A stretch of DNA of 64,000 nt from Bifidobacterium psychraerophilum (lineage in GTDB: Bacteria; Actinomycetota; Actinomycetes; Actinomycetales; Bifidobacteriaceae): positions 62,001-126,000 of the forward strand of contig NZ_JGZI01000002.1 in the NCBI RefSeq assembly GCF_000741705.1. Reading direction: 5' to 3'. Below the pieces are notes generated by a model. That model worked only from the letters and a program-made list of their open reading frames with translations. It was not told where the DNA came from and did not search any database. Positions 22,160-31,793 of this stretch are shown one piece after another; the first letter of the stretch is position 1, and the number at the start of each line of letters is the position of its first letter. The position numbers and the translations under genes were made by a program.

Positions 22160-23776
22160 TCAGCGTCTGACCGCTAAGGTATCGACCTTATCCCCATTCC
22201 AATCACCCACCAACACTGCATCCGTCGGCTTGCCATACACCAACACCGAATCAGCCACACTATTGCTCAGCGAGTTGGAGAAGTAATAAGTTCCTCCTCG
22301 GCGCACAGCCAAGGTATCCTTACCATCCCCGTTCCAATCACCCACCAACACAGCATCCGTCGGCTTGCCATACACCACGACGGAATCAGCCTCACCGCCA
22401 GTAAGAGAATTGGAGAAGTAATAAGTTCCTCCTCGGCGCACAGCCAAGGTATCCTTACCATCCCCGTTCCAATCACCCACCAACACCGTGTCGGTAGCCT
22501 TCCCATACACCACGACGGAATCAGCGGAACTGCTTGTCAAAGAATTAGAGAAATAGTATGAGTTGCCTCGGCGCACAGCCAAGGTATCCTTACCATCCCC
22601 ATCCCAATCACCCACCAACACTTCATCCGTCGGCTTGCCATACACCAACACCGAATCAGCGACACCTCCGGTTAAGGAATTCTTGAAGTAATAAGTTCCT
22701 CCTCGGCGCACAGCCAAGGTATCCTTACCATCCCCATCCCAATCACCCACCATGGTGCTGTCACTGGCCTTGCCATAATATATGGCGGAATCCGCAACAC
22801 TGCTCGATAACGAGTTAGAAAAGAAATATGTGACACCCGGAATTACAGTAATCGACGTAGTCTTGGAATCCGACGAGGCCTCGGTTGTCGGGTCGCCAAA
22901 CCAATCACCGTAGTATAGATAGAAATTGCGATTACCATACGAGGAACAGCTGTTTCCGCTCTTATAACCAGCGTCCAATGCTGCCTGATTAGGCCGGTAT
23001 GGTGTGTAGTTGTACAACCCGGCCGTAGCTTGATTCTTAATCGTCACAGTGGAAGTCCCGCACGAAGCATTCGGATGCCAGTAAATACTGTTGCTTCCGA
23101 CACGATACTGATAACTCGTAGGATTCGCCTTGTATAGCTTATATTGTCTTGCGGCATTATATACTTGATTGAAAAATCCATAATACTGGCTGTCACATGC
23201 GGCAGTATCCGGGCAACCATATCCCATTGCTGTCTTGTATCTCCAAGGGCTGGGATAATCATGAGTAACCAGCCCATTCTCTTTCTGAAGCAGGACCAAC
23301 AGCACCTCTTGGCTTACACCACAGCTCCGTGCAACACCGTCGATGATTTGTGCTGCTGTCTGCGTCTTACCTCCTGTGTACCCAGCACAGTATGAATCTT
23401 TCGTTTTCGACACGGTTGTAGTCTTGTAGCTTTTCAAACAAACGATCGAGGAAGGATCAGAATCATATTCTGGGTGGCATGTAGGAACTTCGCTATTGAG
23501 AAAGGTCTGCACCTGTGTGGCCGTCATGGCATCCGAATCATAGAAGCGCGAATCTGAAATAATGTAACCGGCATTAAAGTTCTTCGCATTCATTGCTGCG
23601 GAAGCCGGCATGACAAGTGACTGAACTGACAATACCAAGAACGTGAGCAGTACAGTTAAGCTCACCAGTGCGGCCCGCAGAAGATATGTACGATGTCTTG
23701 ATGAAACGTCATGCTTCTTTGGAATCGCTTGCTCGCAAATAGACGAGTCGCGCCCGTAATGTTTTTTGCTGCTCAT
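22160..23776 (-). CDS. Secreted protein with lysozyme-like domain and FG-GAP/VCBS-like repeats
   Basis: A 538-residue exported protein. A basic N-terminus and a hydrophobic stretch ending MPASAAM near residue 60 form a signal peptide. The next 220 residues are Cys-rich and contain VLLVLLQKENGLV, AMGYGC and GFFNQVYNAARQY, in an order that resembles lytic transglycosylase/lysozyme-like domains with a catalytic Glu; this domain call is inference. From about 285 to the end are five copies of a 45-residue repeat with core VGDWNGDGKDTLAVRRG, a Ca-binding-like DxDGDG loop as in FG-GAP/VCBS repeats. Units two to four are nearly identical at DNA level. Together they suggest a cell-wall hydrolase or adhesin with a beta-propeller-like tail. 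It follows the serine-rich gene by 28 bases. An in-frame start 18 bases upstream is possible. Confidence 0.8.
   Translation of the reverse strand: MSSKKHYGRDSSICEQAIPKKHDVSSRHRTYLLRAALVSLTVLLTFLVLSVQSLVMPASAAMNAKNFNAGYIISDSRFYDSDAMTATQVQTFLNSEVPTCHPEYDSDPSSIVCLKSYKTTTVSKTKDSYCAGYTGGKTQTAAQIIDGVARSCGVSQEVLLVLLQKENGLVTHDYPSPWRYKTAMGYGCPDTAACDSQYYGFFNQVYNAARQYKLYKANPTSYQYRVGSNSIYWHPNASCGTSTVTIKNQATAGLYNYTPYRPNQAALDAGYKSGNSCSSYGNRNFYLYYGDWFGDPTTEASSDSKTTSITVIPGVTYFFSNSLSSSVADSAIYYGKASDSTMVGDWDGDGKDTLAVRRGGTYYFKNSLTGGVADSVLVYGKPTDEVLVGDWDGDGKDTLAVRRGNSYYFSNSLTSSSADSVVVYGKATDTVLVGDWNGDGKDTLAVRRGGTYYFSNSLTGGEADSVVVYGKPTDAVLVGDWNGDGKDTLAVRRGGTYYFSNSLSNSVADSVLVYGKPTDAVLVGDWNGDKVDTLAVRR
22180..22850 (-). 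repeat. 135-bp tandem repeat tract within the secreted protein gene
   Basis: The same block, with anchor CCTCGGCGCACAGCCAAGG on the plus strand, recurs at 22296, 22431, 22566 and 22701, exactly 135 bases apart, followed by a more diverged unit. Long stretches between copies are identical, so copy number could vary by recombination without breaking the frame. Confidence 0.9.
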
Positions 23777-23804
23777 AATTCCGATCGTCCTCATTACATT
23801 TGTT

Positions 23805-24440
23805 TCAGCTTATATGCACATTCTGAGTGGCGGAAGAACCAGATGCCGTATTCGAAGTGTACTTCAATTCGATGACCCAGTCACCAGAACTCAATTGACT
23901 GATCGGAATTGTCATCTCTCCACATGCGGTGGTCGTTGCATTAGCAATTGACTGTTTCGAAACCGACTTGACAGTGGTCCCCTTGGACGCAGTCAAACTG
24001 CATGTCCCTCCGTTCTCAATGACGTTGTTTACGCTGCCATTCGCGGATATGCCTTCATCTCCGGCATCCCACCAACTCAGCAGAACCTGGGCTGCGATCT
24101 TGCCGTCTTGACCCGTACTTTTCGTTGCCGATGCCGTATCCGTGGCAACACCATTGCTGGGGTTGTTTGCATTGCTGCCAGACTGAGAACCAGAATTCGA
24201 ATTGGCGGTGCTGGCTGTGGAGCTCGCGATGGAACTAGTTTCGGTATCCGTGCTTTGTACGGTCTTCGAAGTACTGGAAGACGAAGATTCGCTAGAACTT
24301 GAAGAGGATGCTGTGCTTGCTTCTAACTTCTCACGGGCCGTCTCCCATGAACTCTCAGCCCACCAGATGAGTCCCACAATGCACAGCACTGACAAGAGTG
24401 CTGCGATACCTGTTACCAGTAGTTTCTGCTTCTTCCTCAC
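23805..24440 (-). CDS. Serine/threonine-rich membrane-anchored extracellular protein, unknown function
   Basis: A 211-residue protein: a basic start (MRKKQK), one hydrophobic helix at about residues 8-27, then a low-complexity Ser/Thr-rich stretch (about 40-105) typical of a wall-spanning linker, and a compact C-terminal domain of about 95 residues. The C-terminal part contains two Cys (GGTCSLTAS and TTACGEM), which could form a disulfide in an Ig-like or carbohydrate-binding-like fold. I do not recognise the family. It directly precedes, and is probably cotranscribed with, the lysozyme-like repeat protein, so the two may work together at the cell surface. Confidence 0.75.
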   Translation of the reverse strand: MRKKQKLLVTGIAALLSVLCIVGLIWWAESSWETAREKLEASTASSSSSSESSSSSTSKTVQSTDTETSSIASSTASTANSNSGSQSGSNANNPSNGVATDTASATKSTGQDGKIAAQVLLSWWDAGDEGISANGSVNNVIENGGTCSLTASKGTTVKSVSKQSIANATTTACGEMTIPISQLSSGDWVIELKYTSNTASGSSATQNVHIS

Positions 24441-24661
24441 AATATCAGGATAGCTTGTCCTGCATACCTAGTTTCTGAGCAATTTTGGTTTTCGTATATA
24501 ACGCTCAACCAGAAACTCAGCAGCACAGTGCCTCATAACGGCAAGATGTATGAGACACCCACCGGAGCAGGAATTCGAAAAGGGGCTGGTTGACGACTTG
24601 ACCGGCAGAGACAGTGAAGCTTCACCATCTCAACTAGGTGAGAGCACCTCACGGAACCTCC

Positions 24662-25906
24662 TCAGTCCCGCTTGAAAAGGTCCCTGGTATAGATTTTCTC
24701 CTCGGCACCGTCAAGATCGGCGTTCCAGCGGTTGGCGACGATGACGCTGCTACGACGCTTGAAATCCTCCAGATCATGCGTGACCTCGCTGCCGAAGAAC
24801 TCAGCATCCTTCAGGGTGGGTTCGTAGACCAGCACCGTGATGCCGCGCGCCTTGATGCGCTTCATCACACCCTGGATGGCGGATTGGCGGAAGTTGTCCG
24901 ATCCCGATTTCATCGTCAGCCTGTACACCCCGACCACCGGGTTCTCGACGCCTTGGATGCGATCCTCGATCTCCGCGGCGATGAAATCCTTGCGCGTGCG
25001 ATTGGCGTCCACGATTGCGGAGATGAGGTTCTGCGGGACTTCGGAATAGTTGGCCAGCAGCTGCTTGGTGTCCTTCGGCAGGCAGTAACCACCGTAACCG
25101 AAGCTTGGGTTGTTGTAATCGGAACGGATGCGGGGATCCAGGCATACGCCGTTGACGATCTCACGGGTGGACAGACCGCGGCTTTCGGCGTAGGTGTCGA
25201 GCTCGTTGAAGTAAGCGACCCGAAGTGCCAGATAGGTGTTGGCGAAGAGTTTGATGGCTTCGGCTTCCGTGGTTCCCACAACCAGTCTGGGGATCCCCTC
25301 GCTGCCATCCTCGTTCCTGCGTCCACGCTCGGCAGGATCGGCGCCGTTCGCCAGGAGCTCCACGAAGGTATGCGCGGCCTCGACCGCCCGGGAATCGTCA
25401 TTGGGCGCCCCCAGCACGATTCGTGAGGGGTGGAGGTTGTCGTACAAGGCGTGGCCTTCACGCAGGAATTCCGGGGAGAACAGGATTCGCTGATCGCTGA
25501 GACGAGCCCGCAGATGTTCGGTATATCCCACGGGGATGGTCGATTTGATGACGATCCATGCATCCGGATTGACCTCGCGGATGGCCCCGATCGCGGCTTC
25601 CACGCTCGACGTGTCGAAATAGTTCTTCTGCGAATCATAATTGGTCGGCGTCGCCACAACGGCGAAATCGGCATCCGTATAAGCCTCATGGGAATCCAGC
25701 GTCGCCGTGAAGTCCAGGGCTTTGTCGCCCGACTGCTTCGCGTCGAGGAAAGCCGTGATCTCCTTATCGACGATGGGGCTCTTCCCATTGTTCAGCATCT
25801 CGACCTTTTCCGGGATGATATCCAAGGCATGCACACTATTGTGTTGCGCCAGCAGCAGCGCCACCGACAATCCGACATATCCCGTACCAGCAACTGCGAT
25901 CTTCAT
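24662..25906 (-). CDS. ugd: UDP-glucose 6-dehydrogenase
   Basis: Oxidises UDP-glucose to UDP-glucuronate with two NAD, supplying an acidic sugar for surface polysaccharide. The 414-residue protein begins [14 protein letters not shown] (NAD binding), has the conserved FSPEFLREG, and the catalytic Cys in [14 protein letters not shown], the form typical of the short bacterial Ugd enzymes. The ATG at 25906 has AGGA seven bases upstream; a TTG one codon earlier is in frame but less likely. It stands alone on this strand after the polysaccharide genes, at the boundary to unrelated genes, and its GC content resembles rmlA and rmlB rather than the AT-rich cassettes. Confidence 0.95.
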   Translation of the reverse strand: MKIAVAGTGYVGLSVALLLAQHNSVHALDIIPEKVEMLNNGKSPIVDKEITAFLDAKQSGDKALDFTATLDSHEAYTDADFAVVATPTNYDSQKNYFDTSSVEAAIGAIREVNPDAWIVIKSTIPVGYTEHLRARLSDQRILFSPEFLREGHALYDNLHPSRIVLGAPNDDSRAVEAAHTFVELLANGADPAERGRRNEDGSEGIPRLVVGTTEAEAIKLFANTYLALRVAYFNELDTYAESRGLSTREIVNGVCLDPRIRSDYNNPSFGYGGYCLPKDTKQLLANYSEVPQNLISAIVDANRTRKDFIAAEIEDRIQGVENPVVGVYRLTMKSGSDNFRQSAIQGVMKRIKARGITVLVYEPTLKDAEFFGSEVTHDLEDFKRRSSVIVANRWNADLDGAEEKIYTRDLFKRD

Positions 25907-26073
25907 CAATCCGTCCTGTCTTCATTTCTGTTGTCCTCGATCAACGGCGGGTGCAACCGTCGTCCCAAACACGTTTCCGCGAAGAAACTATAGCCATCAT
26001 ACTAAGACCACAGCTGGAAAGCCCGCTGGGAGAAGCGGCGTGAAGACCACAGCAGCAAGCGATGAAACAGAAG

Positions 26074-26107
26074 GATCGGGATGACGGTCAAAACCGCCAT
26101 CCCGATC
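26074..26107 (-). terminator. Terminator hairpin after the wall-anchored phosphoesterase gene
   Basis: GATCGGGATG-A-CGGT pairs with ACCG-C-CATCCCGATC around a CAAA loop, about 80 bases after the stop at 26190 on the minus strand. A T-rich stretch follows on that strand (CTTCTGTTTC). One internal mismatch. Confidence 0.7.
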
Positions 26108-26189
26108 GCATCCGTAGATTCATCCGGTCATGGTCACATACCGATGATTGGTGAACGCTCAGTGAGCTCTCTCACACACCGCTGCCGCG

Positions 26190-29100
26190 TTACTTCCTGC
26201 TGGCCTTCAGCCAGCGCAGTCCGACACCGGCGGCCGCAAGCACGGCGACCGCGATGGCCAGCAGCACCGAGTTCACTCCGGTCCGGCCCAGCTCCCCCGA
26301 CAGCGCCGAGCTCCTGTTGTCGCCCGATGCGCCATTGTCGGTGCCATCGGTGCTGCCTGCGCCCTGTCCTGACCCCTTCCCGTTACCGGCATTGCTGCCG
26401 CCGTTGTTGCCACCATTGTTACCACCGTTATTCCCACCGTTACCGTTATCCGAGCTCCTGCCCGTTGCGGAAACGTATGAGACCGGGGTCGTGGTCGATC
26501 CACCGTACTGGTTGCTCACCACCGCATACCAGCCGTGTGTGCCTGCCGTCGCACCCTTCCACGCCACGGCCGCCGTGACTCCGGATTCGCTTTCGGAAGC
26601 CAAGGTCTGCACACCGTCGGCGAGACCACGGGCAAGACCGAATTTGTCCTGCGTGGCCTTACCGGTGACGGATACGGCCTTGGCGGTGCCGATCAGCGTG
26701 CTGCTTTGCAGATCGGCTGCGAATGAGTCGGTCGAGAGGCTCTTCGCCGATGACTGCGCCGTGCGAGGCTGGATGCCCAGCTCGGTCAGGTCGACGGTGA
26801 ACTCCTCATCGGACGGAGTGAAGCTTGACGAGGAGACGGTCTGCGAACCATACTTTTGGATCGAAGGCGAGTAGGTCCGGACCTCCATCGTCGCATTCTC
26901 CATATTCACATGCATCAGTCTGAGGAAGCCCATACCGCCCTCCTCCAAAGCCTGATAGTCGAAGAGCAGGTTGAGCACGTTGCGGTCCGCCTTGCCGTCA
27001 CCGTCGGAATCGATCTGCGAGACGGTCTTCTGCGCACTGTGATAATGCCCTGAGAACACCATCTTCACGTTGTCGTTCGGAACGACCACACGCTTGTAGA
27101 TGTCCTGCGGAATGAGACCGAGGCCACCTGATGCGAGCAGGTACTCGTGGAAGTTCAGAATCGCCACGCGATCCGGATACTGGGCCAACACCTGATTCAT
27201 CCAATTGATCTCGTCATCCTCAACGCCCCAGCCGACGGAAACCACGATGAAGTCGACTCCTCCGGCCGAAATCAGATCGTAGTGGCCGCGGTTGTCTTCG
27301 AAGCTTCCCCCATACCAGGGGTTGGACGCATATCGGCTCGCACCGAAGTGCTGCGAGTAGTTCACATAGTCCTCGCTTTTGTGGTCCACATCATGGTTGC
27401 CCGCGAGCACGCCGTAGGGGAACTTCGCATCGTCCAGTTTCTTGTACTGTTCGTCGGCGCGTTCCCACTGCTCCGGTATTTCAGCGTTGTCAACGATGTC
27501 GCCGGTATGGAACATGTATTGGATGTTCATCGCATCCTTGGTCTTCAGCAGCCAATCATGGATATTGGCCTGATGCTGGTAATACCCGTCATCGTCATAG
27601 TTGGCGTTGTAATACTGGGTATCCGACTCCCAAGCGAAGGTGAAGTCATAATCACTTCGTTTGGTGTCGTCCTGTGAGATGGCGTCATCGTTCATGGTGA
27701 CCACCGGTTTGCCGTCAGCACCGTTGATCGTGGAGGTGGTCGACGAATCGGCGCTCTTCAGGCCCTCCGGATTCGTGCTTCCTGTCGAGTTCCCACTGAG
27801 GTTGCCGGGTGCGAATCCTGAACCGTTCTGGACCACCACCGTCATCTTGCCGTCAGCGACATGATCCTTGTTGCTGACGTTCTGGGCGATTGACACCTTG
27901 CCGTCGGCATCGGCGCTCACTCGTGCCACCTGGTCCCAAGCACCGGTCGCGGTGTTCTTGACGAATGCGTAGATATCGGCGTCGGCTTGCGAGGAACCGT
28001 TCCAACGCAGGGTCGTGGTCGCGTGCTGATCGGCGGCTATCTTCGCGGGGACCGTCACGGTGAAGGACTGGAAGGGGAAGGCACTATCGCTTGCCGTGGT
28101 CTCGACGACCTTACCGTCATTATCGGCATCGAGTTTGGCCGCGTCGCTATCGGAGATCCGATCGCCGGATACCCCGTCCGCAAGACCGGATTGTTTCGTC
28201 GTTCCCGCCGAAACGCTCACCTGTCCCGGATTACCGGGTTTGTATTCATCACCGGCGTAGAACTTCACCGTCAGATCATCATCAGGATTGCCTTTTGCGG
28301 TGACGCTGAGCGTTGGGTCAAGCGAGGAGCTGCCATCTGTTGAATTCATCGAGAGGATGGTCGGATTCTCCGCATATGTGGTGAAGGCAACCGTCTTGGT
28401 GCTTTCGTTCCCCGCTTTATCGCTCACGGAGAAGGTCACGGTATGCAATCCGGGAGACAGGGCCGCTGAGGATGTGTCGTATGGCAGCGTAATGGATTTC
28501 GGCTCATCCTCACCATTCGCCAAGGTCGCGCTCAGGGCACCGGATGTACCTGACTCCGGTATGCCCGATGTGGCATCCGATGCGCTGGCATCAATCGTCA
28601 CATTGCCGCGCAGGGTGTTGGTGTCGCCACCTTGGGCCGTGATCCGCGGCGTGATGACCGGCTTGGTGTTATCGACGATCACATCGGCCTTCGCGGAGTC
28701 GTCCTTCGATGTCGCCGTGATCGTGTGCTGCCCATCCTCTGCCTCCTTGGTGTCCCAGACGTACTGATTCGAAGTGATCGAGGCGTCGTCGATGGTGAAG
28801 TCCAGGCGGATGTACTCATACTGCCCGGATGAATCACCGATCTTGATCTGGTTGTTGCCATTCGCGACCTCAGCGGTCACATCCTTCTCGCTCACCGTGC
28901 CGGAGGCACCCGGGCTCACCGCAGCAACAGCCTTGCTCACCTTGAGATGCGTGCCGTCGGGCAGTACGAGTCGGATATTCGAGGCCAGGTAGTTGTCGGC
29001 GTTCTCAGTGTTGACGGTGCCCGCATCATCCAGAATGTCCGTGGCGCTTGATTTGGTGCCCGCATTCATATACAGGGACAGCGTGTTGCCATGGATCTGC

Positions 29101-31412
29101 TCAAGTGGCACCGGGAATGAGACCGTTTGCGTGTCACCGTAGGTGCCATCGTCGAAACTGCCGATGACGTTGTTCTTCCAATCGTCTTCGGTGGGGGTTC
29201 CGGTGATCGTCGTCTTCGTGGTGAAGGAGTTGAAGAAGAAGATATCGGTCTGCGTGACCTCCGCAGCGATATAGGGCTCGGATTCCAGGGAGCTCGTGAG
29301 CTTCGATGATTCCACATCCTTACCGTCAACGGCCAGCGATGGGATATCCGCAGCATCGGTACCGGTGCCTCGGAGGGTAACGCTGCCGCGTAGGAACTGG
29401 CCATCCTTGACATTCAGGCGCACATTGGAATCGGTGTAATCCGAGTTGACTACGGATTTCTGATCCTCTTTCAGCACCGGATTGATGCCGTCCGAGACTT
29501 CCAGATAGTATTCGACGGCTTTCACCCGTAGCAGGTCTATTTTGTTTTCCGTGTATGCGTAGTTATCGCTTCCGGCCGTTTTGGTCAGGTTATGGGCGCT
29601 GAAAGTCTCATCCCCGGCATGCCTGGTGTACAGCGTCACCCGGTTGATCGTCGCGGTGGATGTGATGTCAAAGGAGTATTTCAGATCCTGATCCGCTGCG
29701 AAGGATGTGGGTGTGTTGTCCTTCACATCAGGGTTCGCCGCGGTGGTGGGGAAAACATATGGGGTGGCGCGGATGTCATCGCTCTGGACCGACCCGGGAG
29801 TCGGGGCCTGATCGCTACGCACCAGTTTGGACTCGCTTTCACCCGCCGAATACAGGTATTGCAGCGAATGGCTGTCGCCGGTCAGATTGCTTGAAGCATT
29901 ATCCGGATAGGATGCGCTGGAGATCAGGGTTTTGGTCTTGGTCTCGATTTTGATGCCACGTGCCGAATTATTGGCCATGCCACCGGAACTGATCTCGAAG
30001 AGATTCACACCCATCTCAAGGGCCTGATCGCCGCTGAGGCCGAATGCCTGGTTGAAGTCTGATGCACCGAGATCATCATTGGGGCCGTTCTTGATCCAGA
30101 ATACGATCGATGAGCCCACAGGAATCGTGATGCCACTTTGCTTCGCCGGCCATTCCACATCCCCGCTGTCTCCCTGCGAAGGATAGTTGTAATACAGCGT
30201 GTAGTTATCGGAGAAGTCAATGGTCTTGTTCGAGGTATTGGTGACCTCGATGAACTCGTATCCGTCGGATCCGCCGACATTCTTGGTATCCGGGGCTATC
30301 TCGGTGATCGCCAGCGGCACCGTTGCCTGCGCGTACCCGCTGTGCTCCTGTGGGGACAGGGCGATGGTGGCACCGCTGCCCGTTGTCGTCAGACCATCCA
30401 CATCGGTGGCGACAAAGGCATAGGAAAGACTGGTCTTTCCTATCAGCTTGCCTGCTGGAATGGTGAATGACCATACGTCATCGCTTTTGGTGCCATCAAA
30501 GGTGGAATCGGCATAATTCCCATCCACATTCGTTTTGGTGAACAGCCTGACCGAAGCTATGGATTTCAAGCCGTCCGACGAAGCGACCTTGGCCTTCAGA
30601 TGAATCGCCTGATCATCATAGGCACTCGCCGGCGCATCGGAGGCATCCGTCACCGTGACGGTGCGGCCGCTGGCCTGAGGCCATGAATCCGGAAGCTGCC
30701 CTTCGACGAGGGTTCCTGGTGTGGCCACATTTCCACTGCTCAGACTGCCTGCACCCTGTGCATCATAGGCATAGTTGATCGTGGTATCCGTGTCGCCGCT
30801 GCTTTTGTAGCTCACGGTATTGGTGGCACTGGTGGATTTCTGAGTCAGCACCAGGCTGCGTGCGGAGGAGTTCGCCATCCCGGCACCCTTGGAGATCGTG
30901 AACAACGTCGAGCCAAGAGCAAGCTGTGGCGCACTCTGGGATTTGTCTTTCCAGAACGCGTTGAAATCATCGGCGGTGCTCAGCCTCGGAGTGATGCCCT
31001 CCATGCTCGCGTAAGCGTAGTTGTCCCAAAGCACGATGGATCCGCGTGAAGGTATCTGCACATCCTTGCTCGAATCCTGCGCAGCCTCGTCAAACGCTTC
31101 GGGTGTCCAGTCCACATTGTTGTATTTCAAGCTCAGATCACTGATGCTGACTGCCTTGTCACTCACATTGCTCAGCTCGATGTACTCACCGATGTTGACC
31201 TGCGTGGGACTGCCGGTGGCATCCGTATATGTTCCATTACTCGTTTTCACAGCGAGCTCCGTGATAACCACCGGCATCCCGCCGGTGATGCTCGCATCAC
31301 TGCCCGTCGCGGCCTGTGCCGAAGTGGTCACCAGGCCCGCCGTCATCGTCATCGCCGCCGCAACCAGCACCGCTGCCGTTCGACTGATGAATCTTCTTCG
31401 CTTCACGTCCAT
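26190..31412 (-). CDS. Giant wall-anchored metallophosphoesterase with lamin-tail domains
   Basis: A 1,740-residue surface protein. A signal peptide (basic MDVKRRRF, hydrophobic core, cut near AQAAT at 35) is followed by two lamin-tail-like domains (VVITELAVKTSN near 50 and LAITEIAPDTKN near 380), each with a preceding or following Ig-like region. Several beta-rich Ig-like segments follow. Near 1,230-1,530 is a calcineurin-like phosphoesterase domain showing the metal motifs SDTQ, HTGDIVDN, AGNHD, NFHEYLL and GHYHS. A Gly-Asn-rich stretch (about 1,650-1,680) leads to LGRTG, a 20-residue hydrophobic helix and a basic tail, the plan of a sortase signal with Gly in place of Pro. The ATG at 31412 has a GGGGGGA six bases upstream. 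Role: extracellular phosphomonoester, diester or nucleotide hydrolysis is inferred from the family; the substrate is unknown. Confidence 0.88.
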   Translation of the reverse strand: MDVKRRRFISRTAAVLVAAAMTMTAGLVTTSAQAATGSDASITGGMPVVITELAVKTSNGTYTDATGSPTQVNIGEYIELSNVSDKAVSISDLSLKYNNVDWTPEAFDEAAQDSSKDVQIPSRGSIVLWDNYAYASMEGITPRLSTADDFNAFWKDKSQSAPQLALGSTLFTISKGAGMANSSARSLVLTQKSTSATNTVSYKSSGDTDTTINYAYDAQGAGSLSSGNVATPGTLVEGQLPDSWPQASGRTVTVTDASDAPASAYDDQAIHLKAKVASSDGLKSIASVRLFTKTNVDGNYADSTFDGTKSDDVWSFTIPAGKLIGKTSLSYAFVATDVDGLTTTGSGATIALSPQEHSGYAQATVPLAITEIAPDTKNVGGSDGYEFIEVTNTSNKTIDFSDNYTLYYNYPSQGDSGDVEWPAKQSGITIPVGSSIVFWIKNGPNDDLGASDFNQAFGLSGDQALEMGVNLFEISSGGMANNSARGIKIETKTKTLISSASYPDNASSNLTGDSHSLQYLYSAGESESKLVRSDQAPTPGSVQSDDIRATPYVFPTTAANPDVKDNTPTSFAADQDLKYSFDITSTATINRVTLYTRHAGDETFSAHNLTKTAGSDNYAYTENKIDLLRVKAVEYYLEVSDGINPVLKEDQKSVVNSDYTDSNVRLNVKDGQFLRGSVTLRGTGTDAADIPSLAVDGKDVESSKLTSSLESEPYIAAEVTQTDIFFFNSFTTKTTITGTPTEDDWKNNVIGSFDDGTYGDTQTVSFPVPLEQIHGNTLSLYMNAGTKSSATDILDDAGTVNTENADNYLASNIRLVLPDGTHLKVSKAVAAVSPGASGTVSEKDVTAEVANGNNQIKIGDSSGQYEYIRLDFTIDDASITSNQYVWDTKEAEDGQHTITATSKDDSAKADVIVDNTKPVITPRITAQGGDTNTLRGNVTIDASASDATSGIPESGTSGALSATLANGEDEPKSITLPYDTSSAALSPGLHTVTFSVSDKAGNESTKTVAFTTYAENPTILSMNSTDGSSSLDPTLSVTAKGNPDDDLTVKFYAGDEYKPGNPGQVSVSAGTTKQSGLADGVSGDRISDSDAAKLDADNDGKVVETTASDSAFPFQSFTVTVPAKIAADQHATTTLRWNGSSQADADIYAFVKNTATGAWDQVARVSADADGKVSIAQNVSNKDHVADGKMTVVVQNGSGFAPGNLSGNSTGSTNPEGLKSADSSTTSTINGADGKPVVTMNDDAISQDDTKRSDYDFTFAWESDTQYYNANYDDDGYYQHQANIHDWLLKTKDAMNIQYMFHTGDIVDNAEIPEQWERADEQYKKLDDAKFPYGVLAGNHDVDHKSEDYVNYSQHFGASRYASNPWYGGSFEDNRGHYDLISAGGVDFIVVSVGWGVEDDEINWMNQVLAQYPDRVAILNFHEYLLASGGLGLIPQDIYKRVVVPNDNVKMVFSGHYHSAQKTVSQIDSDGDGKADRNVLNLLFDYQALEEGGMGFLRLMHVNMENATMEVRTYSPSIQKYGSQTVSSSSFTPSDEEFTVDLTELGIQPRTAQSSAKSLSTDSFAADLQSSTLIGTAKAVSVTGKATQDKFGLARGLADGVQTLASESESGVTAAVAWKGATAGTHGWYAVVSNQYGGSTTTPVSYVSATGRSSDNGNGGNNGGNNGGNNGGSNAGNGKGSGQGAGSTDGTDNGASGDNRSSALSGELGRTGVNSVLLAIAVAVLAAAGVGLRWLKASRK
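26395..26450 (-). repeat. Gly-Asn codon repeat in the wall-spanning linker
   Basis: A 12-base-like unit based on CCACCGTTGTTG / CCACCATTGTTA repeats about four times and encodes GNNGGNNGG-type linker. It is an in-frame low-complexity tract likely to vary in length by slippage. Confidence 0.75.
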
Positions 31413-31793
31413 GCAAATCCCCCCGCGATTATGCAAACTGTCTCTCTTCTCCACCAAGGCTCACATCGCCTGTTGGACCGAGTTCACCCTATGGGGAGGC
31501 GAATCGGTACACGTCAGCGTCCATACAGATTTCATCGACAGTTGGCGAATCGTCGCCTGGTGTTCATCCGTGGTTCATTTCACGCATCCGGCAACCGCCG
31601 AGGGGCCATACCGCCGGAGCCTTCCCCACGGAACGCATAGTGCGCAGGGAGGGAATACCGCACGGGACTCACCTTCTTCATCGGGCGGCATCCGCTCCTC
31701 TATACTTGGTGGCAAGGGGACATGGGGGTCGTCATAGGACGGTTTATCCACGTCTGCCCGCCTGCACACACGCGATTCGAAGGAGAGTCACAC
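31413..31793. other. Intergenic region between divergent genes
   Basis: A 381-base gap between the divergent phosphoesterase and glycerol dehydrogenase genes. On the plus strand there is a TATACT at 31701-31706, a possible -10 box for the dehydrogenase, with no convincing -35. No RNA gene, small ORF with an RBS or clear palindrome is seen. Confidence 0.5.

Noticed and set aside
22180-22850. CRISPR-like array
   Set aside because: The 135-base units are coding, in frame and lack spacers; they encode protein repeats.
31413-31793. Riboswitch in the gap before glycerol dehydrogenase
   Set aside because: No conserved riboswitch core or coherent set of stems was visible.
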